DNA of 5,187 nt, from contig CAIZHO010000506.1 in NCBI GenBank assembly GCA_903932805.1, positions 1 to 5,187 of the forward strand, in the 5' to 3' direction. The DNA is from an uncultured Roseiflexaceae bacterium (GTDB lineage Bacteria > Chloroflexota > Chloroflexia > Chloroflexales > Roseiflexaceae). The notes under the pieces are model-generated. The model made no database searches, had not been told where the DNA came from, and was given only the letters and a program-made list of their open reading frames with translations. The position numbers and the translations under genes are program-made. This document shows positions 4,166-5,187 of this stretch, in pieces; within the stretch, counting starts at the first letter, position 1; every line of letters starts with the position of its first letter.

Positions 4166-5187
4166 TCAGGTCTTGCGCGCTCGCCCCTTGCCTGCGACCG
4201 AGAAGGCCTGCCGTGGCTGCAATGGCTCTCGAGCTGAGGCAGCGACCTCACGGTCGCGCCCCTGCACAACACCCGCATAGCGTCTGAGCAGCGTCACAGG
4301 ATCCTTATGGCCAACACGGGCAGCAATCGAGACGACGTCTTCGCCCAGCGAAACCAGGTGGGTGATGTGCAACCCCCGCAAATCGTAAGCCCGCAACTCG
4401 GAACGCTTCTTACCAGACGTCGTTGGCGAGACGCCACGGGCATCCACGCACCGTCGGAACTCCTTGCTGAGTTGCTCTGGGTTTACGAATGCTGCGGGAT
4501 CTGAAGGTGCAGGGAAAAGCCACGCGGACGCTGGACGATGGGCAGTTGCTTTCTGCAGCCGAACGATCAGCTCTGCCCCATTTACGGCAACTTCTCGCGG
4601 GCTGAACTCGTTCTTGCCGCCCGCGATGTACCACCGTGATTGCGGCCGTCCCGAAGCATCCTTGGTCGGCCGTGACTTGATGGAGCGGCGCACCGCAATG
4701 GTTGCTTCGTCGACAGAGTGGCGCGTGATGTCCCCAACCTGCAGTGCCAGAAGCTCGCCTGGGCGCATACCTGTCGACATCATCAAGATGAACGCATCCT
4801 GGAGCGGAGATTGAAACACCGCTGACCGAACAGCGCGCATCACCACAGGCCCGTTCTTGATAGTTTTGATCCGCGGCGGTTGAGCGCGACCAGGAACCCG
4901 TGCGAGGTGGGCGACATTCATCAACACAATGCGCTTCCGCATCCCCGCGTTCAGCGCGGTACTCAACACGCGCCGCAAGTGCATCACCGATTGCCGCTCC
5001 ATCGTGGTGGAGAACTCACCGAGCTGGGCCTCTACTTCGTCGACTTCCAGTGCGGCAATCAGCCGCCCGCCGAGGGGCGACGCCGCCCAGGTGCGCGAGG
5101 CCCAGCGATAGAAGGTGAGGGTCTTTGGTTAGACGCCGAGCAGCCCCTCCAGCCAGGCCGGCAGCCAGTCCCGTAAGCGCACGCCCC
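4166..5187 (-). pseudogene. Tyrosine recombinase (phage-type integrase), interrupted by an in-frame TAA and cut by the window edge
   Basis: The catalytic domain is intact. Counting from the ATG at 5002, it has R80 (STGMRPGELLAL), K130 (GGKNEFSPRE), Y206-D-L-R209 where HxxR is usual, H232 (RVGHKDP) and nucleophile Y242 (LLRRYAGV). The stop is at 4168-4166. The 278-aa ORF lacks most of the core-binding domain, but the frame continues upstream. Codons 5003-5128 encode PKTLTFYRWASRTWAA and onward, a typical core-binding start. A TAA at 5131-5129 follows, and beyond it the same frame reads VRLRDWLPAWLEGLLGV to the edge, again typical integrase. The gene is therefore broken by one nonsense codon with no frameshift. 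No usable start lies between the TAA and 5002. ATG 5002 has only a weak GGTGAG about 12 nt upstream, so a shortened protein is possible but unlikely to recombine normally. It suggests a decayed integrated element. Confidence 0.85.
5129..5131 (-). other. In-frame TAA stop inside the integrase core-binding domain
   Basis: The minus strand reads CTC GGC GTC TAA CCA AAG ACC CTC across this point, that is LGV-stop-PKTL. Integrase-like sequence lies in the same frame on both sides. A single substitution from AAA, CAA, GAA or TCA would create it. A base-call error is the main alternative. Confidence 0.8.

Noticed and set aside
5129..5131. TAA as a recoded or read-through codon
   Set aside because: No other gene here ends in TAA, but TGA and TAG preference is expected in such DNA and the sample is small. 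TAA reassignment is not known in bacteria, and no recoding signal is visible. A nonsense mutation or base-call error is simpler.
4880..5176. Three + strand frames over the right end
   Set aside because: They are antisense to the integrase frame, which carries recognisable core-binding-domain sequence. Their translations are Arg/Pro/His-rich.
1..5187. tRNA genes, rRNA, CRISPR arrays, insertion sequences
   Set aside because: I found no cloverleaf with a GTTCRA loop, no regularly spaced repeats and no transposase frame or terminal inverted repeats. In particular no tRNA lies beside the integrase to serve as an attachment site.

Overview
The window reads like a stretch of a moderately GC-rich bacterial chromosome, most likely actinobacterial. 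This is an inference from four things: a lipoprotein with a long Ser/Pro/Ala linker, a small two-helix membrane protein with a SHOCT-like tail, GTG starts inside stop codons, and mostly TGA stops. No gene here fixes the taxon. The right end carries a phage-type integrase, so the segment may be part of, or next to, a decayed integrated element.

Layout from left to right. (1) Positions 2-313 (+) are the end of an unidentified small protein whose last residues, DDLPF, resemble the acidic tip of single-stranded DNA binding proteins. (2) Convergent to it, with only 7 bp between stops, is an unidentified 182-aa gene (321-869, -). (3) A 147-bp divergent region (870-1016) holds direct and inverted repeats, a TTGACA box and a perfect 12-bp palindrome. 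(4) A tightly coupled + strand operon follows: a Cys-rich, probably zinc-binding protein (1017-1529), a 77-aa unknown (1526-1759) and a two-helix membrane protein with a SHOCT-like C-terminus (1756-2100). Each junction is a 4-bp stop/start overlap. (5) A 76-bp convergent gap holds two adjacent hairpins, probably a two-way terminator. (6) On the minus strand, in transcription order, come an integrase broken by an in-frame TAA (5187-4166), a 112-aa double-zinc-module protein (4075-3737), a lipoprotein with an HExxH...E metallopeptidase core (3740-2586) and an acidic 112-aa unknown with a very strong ribosome binding site (2515-2177).

The clearest functional unit is the zinc-ribbon protein and the lipoprotein metallopeptidase. 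They share a GTGA stop/start overlap, so they are probably co-translated. The best-supported unusual point is the integrase: recognisable core-binding-domain sequence lies in the same frame on both sides of a TAA codon, which marks it as a nonsense pseudogene unless the stop is a sequencing error. Five of the genes (91+, 182, 170, 77 and acidic 112 aa) could not be assigned to any family by eye.
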